Source: Trueperaceae bacterium (GTDB lineage: Bacteria > Deinococcota > Deinococci > Deinococcales > Trueperaceae). From it: a stretch of DNA of 14,278 nt. Shown here one piece after another: positions 12,518-14,278 of this stretch; the first letter of the stretch is position 1, and the number at the start of each line of letters is the position of its first letter. Under the pieces are notes generated by a model. The model searched no databases. It was not told the origin of the DNA and saw nothing but the letters and a program-made list of their open reading frames with translations. Location: contig SLSQ01000015.1 in assembly GCA_007130355.1 (NCBI GenBank), positions 1 to 14,278 on the forward strand, given 5' to 3'. The position numbers were made by a program, and so were the translations under genes.

Positions 12518-12976
12518 GTGACGGACGCCCACGCACCCCGAGACCCGAAGCCGCCGAAGCGCGCAGCGGCCCGCGCTTGGGGCGGGACCCGACGCGCCGC
12601 CTTCGCCGACCTGGGGGTCGGCCTGGTCCTCCTCACCGCCCTCTGGGCGGTCGGTGCCGGAATCGCCGCGCTCACGCCGTGGCTGCCGCTGCCCGGCTCG
12701 GTGTGGGGCATGATCCTGCTGTTCCTGGCGCTCGAGCGGGGCTGGATCCCCGAGGTGCGCGTGCGTCGTGCCGCGGCGCTGCTGGTGCGCTGGCTGGGGC
12801 TGCTGTTCGTGCCGGTCGGCGTCGGCATCGCCGCCTACGGACCGTTGGTGCGCGAACAGTGGCTCGCGATCGTGCTCGCGGTCGGCCTCGGCACGGTCCT
12901 CACCCTCGGCGTGGCGGCCGGCGCGGCCGCCCTGCTCGCGCGGGCGTCCGACTCCGACACGGGCGGCGAGCGATGA
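12518..12976 (+). CDS. lrgA: CidA/LrgA family membrane protein
   Basis: 152-aa membrane protein with a basic N-terminal tail (1-28) and about four transmembrane helices (roughly 31-52, 58-76, 85-106, 114-139). Family hallmarks are LPLPGSVWGMILLFLAL (56-72) and LLFVPVGVGI (95-104). CidA/LrgA proteins act with LrgB/CidB as holin-like controllers of murein hydrolases or as carriers of pyruvate and related small acids; which applies here cannot be told from sequence. The GTG at 12518 is chosen because it follows a leaderless -10 at the same 7-base spacing as marR and the response regulator, and the protein begins at normal family length. It overlaps lrgB by ATGA. Confidence 0.9.
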   Translation: MTDAHAPRDPKPPKRAAARAWGGTRRAAFADLGVGLVLLTALWAVGAGIAALTPWLPLPGSVWGMILLFLALERGWIPEVRVRRAAALLVRWLGLLFVPVGVGIAAYGPLVREQWLAIVLAVGLGTVLTLGVAAGAAALLARASDSDTGGER

Positions 12977-13683
12977 CGAGCGCGCTGGCCGCCGTCGCGG
13001 CCGGGCTCGGAACGATCCTCGTCTTCGTCCTGGCCGAACGGATCCACGCCCGCTGGACGGTGCCGTGGACGAACCCGGTCGGGCTCACCGTCGCGACCTG
13101 GGTGGCGCTCGTGGCGGCGGCCGGCCTGCCGCTGTCCGCCTACGAGACCGGCACCGACCCGCTGGTCTGGGCGCTGCGCCCGGCGGTCGTCGCGCTCGGC
13201 TGGGTGATGTGCCGGCAGCGCCGCGCCCTCGGCCGCTGGGCCGCGCCGCTGCTGGGCGGCGTGACGATCGGGACCGCCTTCAGCCTGGTCACGACGCCGC
13301 TCGTGGCCCGCTGGGCCGGAGCGGGTCCGGAACTGCAGGCGGCGCTCGCGCTCAAGTCGGTCAGCAGCGCCGTCGGCGTCGACCTGGCCGGCCGCGTCGG
13401 AGCGGATGCGGCGTTGACGGTGCCGTTGATCATCGCGGCGGGGATCGTGGGCGCCGCCTTCGGGCCGGCGGTGCTCCGGCGCACGCTGCGTTCGAGCGAC
13501 GAGGCGGTCGGCATCGCCGTCGGGACCGCCAGCCACGGGATCGGCACGGCGGCCGTCGCCAGCGAGCGGCGGGAGCTCCCGACCGCCCTCGCCGGTCTGG
13601 CGATGGGCGCCTCGGCGATCGCCACCGGTGCGCTCGCGCCGTTCGCCTTCGCGCTGCTCGGACTCGGCGGCGGCCCGGGCTAG
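12973..13683 (+). CDS. lrgB: LrgB/CidB family membrane protein
   Basis: 236-aa multi-helix inner-membrane protein of normal family length. Signatures are PTNPVG-like WTNPVGLTV (32-40), ALKSVSSAVGVDLAG (126-140, in place of the usual KSVTTPIA) and GTASHGIGTAA (184-194). It works with LrgA as an antiholin-like or small organic acid transport pair; the plant relative PLGG1 is an LrgA-LrgB fusion that carries glycolate and glycerate. The ATG at 12973 overlaps the lrgA stop as ATGA, so translation is coupled. A strong hairpin lies 41 bases downstream of its TAG. The S-S-A-V variant of the KSVT(T)P motif is a small departure from the common form. Confidence 0.93.
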   Translation: MTSALAAVAAGLGTILVFVLAERIHARWTVPWTNPVGLTVATWVALVAAAGLPLSAYETGTDPLVWALRPAVVALGWVMCRQRRALGRWAAPLLGGVTIGTAFSLVTTPLVARWAGAGPELQAALALKSVSSAVGVDLAGRVGADAALTVPLIIAAGIVGAAFGPAVLRRTLRSSDEAVGIAVGTASHGIGTAAVASERRELPTALAGLAMGASAIATGALAPFAFALLGLGGGPG

Positions 13684-13724
13684 GTCGGGCCCGCCCGGTC
13701 GCGACGTCGCGCAACCCGTCCGGC

Positions 13725-13760
13725 CGGAACCGTGCGGGGTCCCGGCGACGCGCGGTTCCG
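13725..13760 (+). terminator. Probable hairpin terminator of lrgAB (between convergent genes)
   Basis: CGGAACCGTGCG (13725-13736), a 12-base loop and CGCGCGGTTCCG (13749-13760) make a 12-bp stem with eleven Watson-Crick pairs and one T13733/G13752 pair. In plus-strand RNA that is a stable U-G pair, while in minus-strand RNA it is an A/C mismatch, so it favours the lrgAB transcript. No T-run follows. Confidence 0.55.
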
Positions 13761-13766
13761 CTCCGA

Positions 13767-14216
13767 TCAGCGCTCCGGGTCGTCGTCGGCGGGCGCCGCC
13801 TCGCCGCGTGCCGGCTCGCCGCGCGCGAGGCGCGCCGCCTGCTGCCAAAGGTGGTCGCGTCGCTCCTGCGACGACCGCTCGCGTTCCCGGGCGCGCACGT
13901 CGTCGCGCCAGGCGCGCTGGAGCACCGCCCGGTCGCCGGGGAGGACCGACGCCTCGAACGGCATGACCGGCGGCGCCAGGTCGCAGCGGGCGTCGAGCTC
14001 CTGCTTCAGCAGGGTGCGGAAGCCGAGCGCGTGCCCCGGCTCGAGGACCCGTTCGCGGGCGCGTCGCATCGCCGTCTCGACCTCGTCCCACCCCAGGCGC
14101 GTCCAGGCCGCACGTTCCGGCGCCTCGGAGATCAGGACCTCGTACAGCGGACCGAAGGCGGCACGCAGGCGGCGGGCCACCCGCACGTCGTCGGCGGCCG
14201 GTCGCTCCGGGCTCAC
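13767..14216 (-). CDS. Hypothetical protein, 149 aa, charged and helical
   Basis: I do not recognise a family. The protein is soluble, rich in Arg, Glu, Asp and Ala, and mostly helix-forming: an N-terminal helical part (VARRLRAAFGPLYEVLIS), a middle stretch with the only Cys (LLKQELDARCDLAPPVMPF), a long charged helix (about 97-132) and an acidic disordered tail. It has no signal peptide or membrane segment. Its GTG start at 14216 overlaps the stop of the upstream membrane-protein gene (GTGA) and has no clear ribosome binding site, so it depends on translational coupling and probably belongs to that operon. Codon composition matches neighbours, supporting a real gene. Confidence 0.65.
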   Translation of the reverse strand: MSPERPAADDVRVARRLRAAFGPLYEVLISEAPERAAWTRLGWDEVETAMRRARERVLEPGHALGFRTLLKQELDARCDLAPPVMPFEASVLPGDRAVLQRAWRDDVRARERERSSQERRDHLWQQAARLARGEPARGEAAPADDDPER

Positions 14217-14278
14217 GGCCGCCGGCCCAGCCAGAGAACGCCGAGCGCGGTCACGAGGCCGAAGGCGGCGAAGCCGCC
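14213..14278 (-). CDS. C-terminal end of a membrane protein (truncated by window edge)
   Basis: Only the last 21 codons are visible. They encode a Gly/Ala/Leu/Val-rich transmembrane helix (FAAFGLVTALGVLWL) followed by a basic cytoplasmic tail GRRP and a TGA at 14215-14213. This is how many 12-helix transporters, such as MFS permeases, end, but the family cannot be assigned from one helix. The stop overlaps the start of the 149-aa gene as GTGA. Confidence 0.6.
   Translation of the reverse strand, partial: GGFAAFGLVTALGVLWLGRRP

Noticed and set aside
13700..13711. Perfect palindrome CGCGACGTCGCG after lrgB
   Set aside because: With no loop it is a poor hairpin, and such GC palindromes are frequent in this composition; the hairpin at 13725-13760 is the better terminator.
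1..14278. tRNA, rRNA, CRISPR, insertion sequence or prophage
   Set aside because: No cloverleaf, rRNA-like sequence, regularly spaced repeats, transposase motif or phage gene was recognised on either strand.

Overview
The window is very GC-rich bacterial chromosome with dense genes, short gaps, GTGA/ATGA stop-start overlaps and strong third-position GC. The best taxonomic guess is a member of the Deinococcota, perhaps Trueperaceae. The reasons are a bacillithiol deacetylase (BshB2) beside YojF, a PHP-fused family X DNA polymerase close to the Deinococcus/Thermus length, a primary sigma factor with a recognisable region 1.1, and several genes with a TANNNT -10 box only 6-7 bases before the start codon, the leaderless arrangement known to be common in Deinococcus. 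This assignment is an inference and was not tested by any search.

Layout, left to right. Positions 1-319 (-) hold the N-terminus of the primary sigma factor RpoD/SigA, divergent from phosphoglucomutase pgm (595-2238, +). A universal-stress block follows: a two-domain UspA protein (2273-3118, -), a small unrecognised basic protein (3343-3726, +), a 261-bp gap with three consecutive inverted repeats and a paired direct repeat, then an apparent operon of two single-domain UspA proteins (3988-4476 and 4473-4982) and a soluble GAF-like histidine kinase (5006-6097). A NarL/DevR-type response regulator follows (6148-6786). The set resembles the mycobacterial DosR/DevR dormancy module in gene content.

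Next are a MarR repressor (6846-7337) and the 14-helix DHA2-type drug exporter it overlaps (7334-8965), a typical self-regulated efflux pair. The exporter meets a convergent small gene of a DUF7662-like family (8946-9347, -), overlapping it by 20 bp. Then on the minus strand come yojF-bshB2 (10612 to 9474), for the low-molecular-weight thiol bacillithiol, and polX (10706-12433), for DNA repair synthesis. Divergent from polX is lrgA-lrgB (12518-13683), a membrane pair linked to murein hydrolase control or small organic acid transport. At the right edge are an unrecognised 149-aa protein (13767-14216, -) and the last transmembrane helix of a membrane protein entering from outside the window.

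The common theme is stress physiology: stress proteins, redox thiol, DNA repair, efflux and envelope control beside central sugar-phosphate metabolism. No tRNA, rRNA, CRISPR array, insertion sequence or prophage signal was seen. The most interesting non-coding signals are the repeated TANNNT start architecture, the hairpin series ahead of the Usp operon, two leader hairpins set just upstream of ribosome binding sites, a dyad across the marR start codon, and a 14-bp palindrome in the lrgA promoter.
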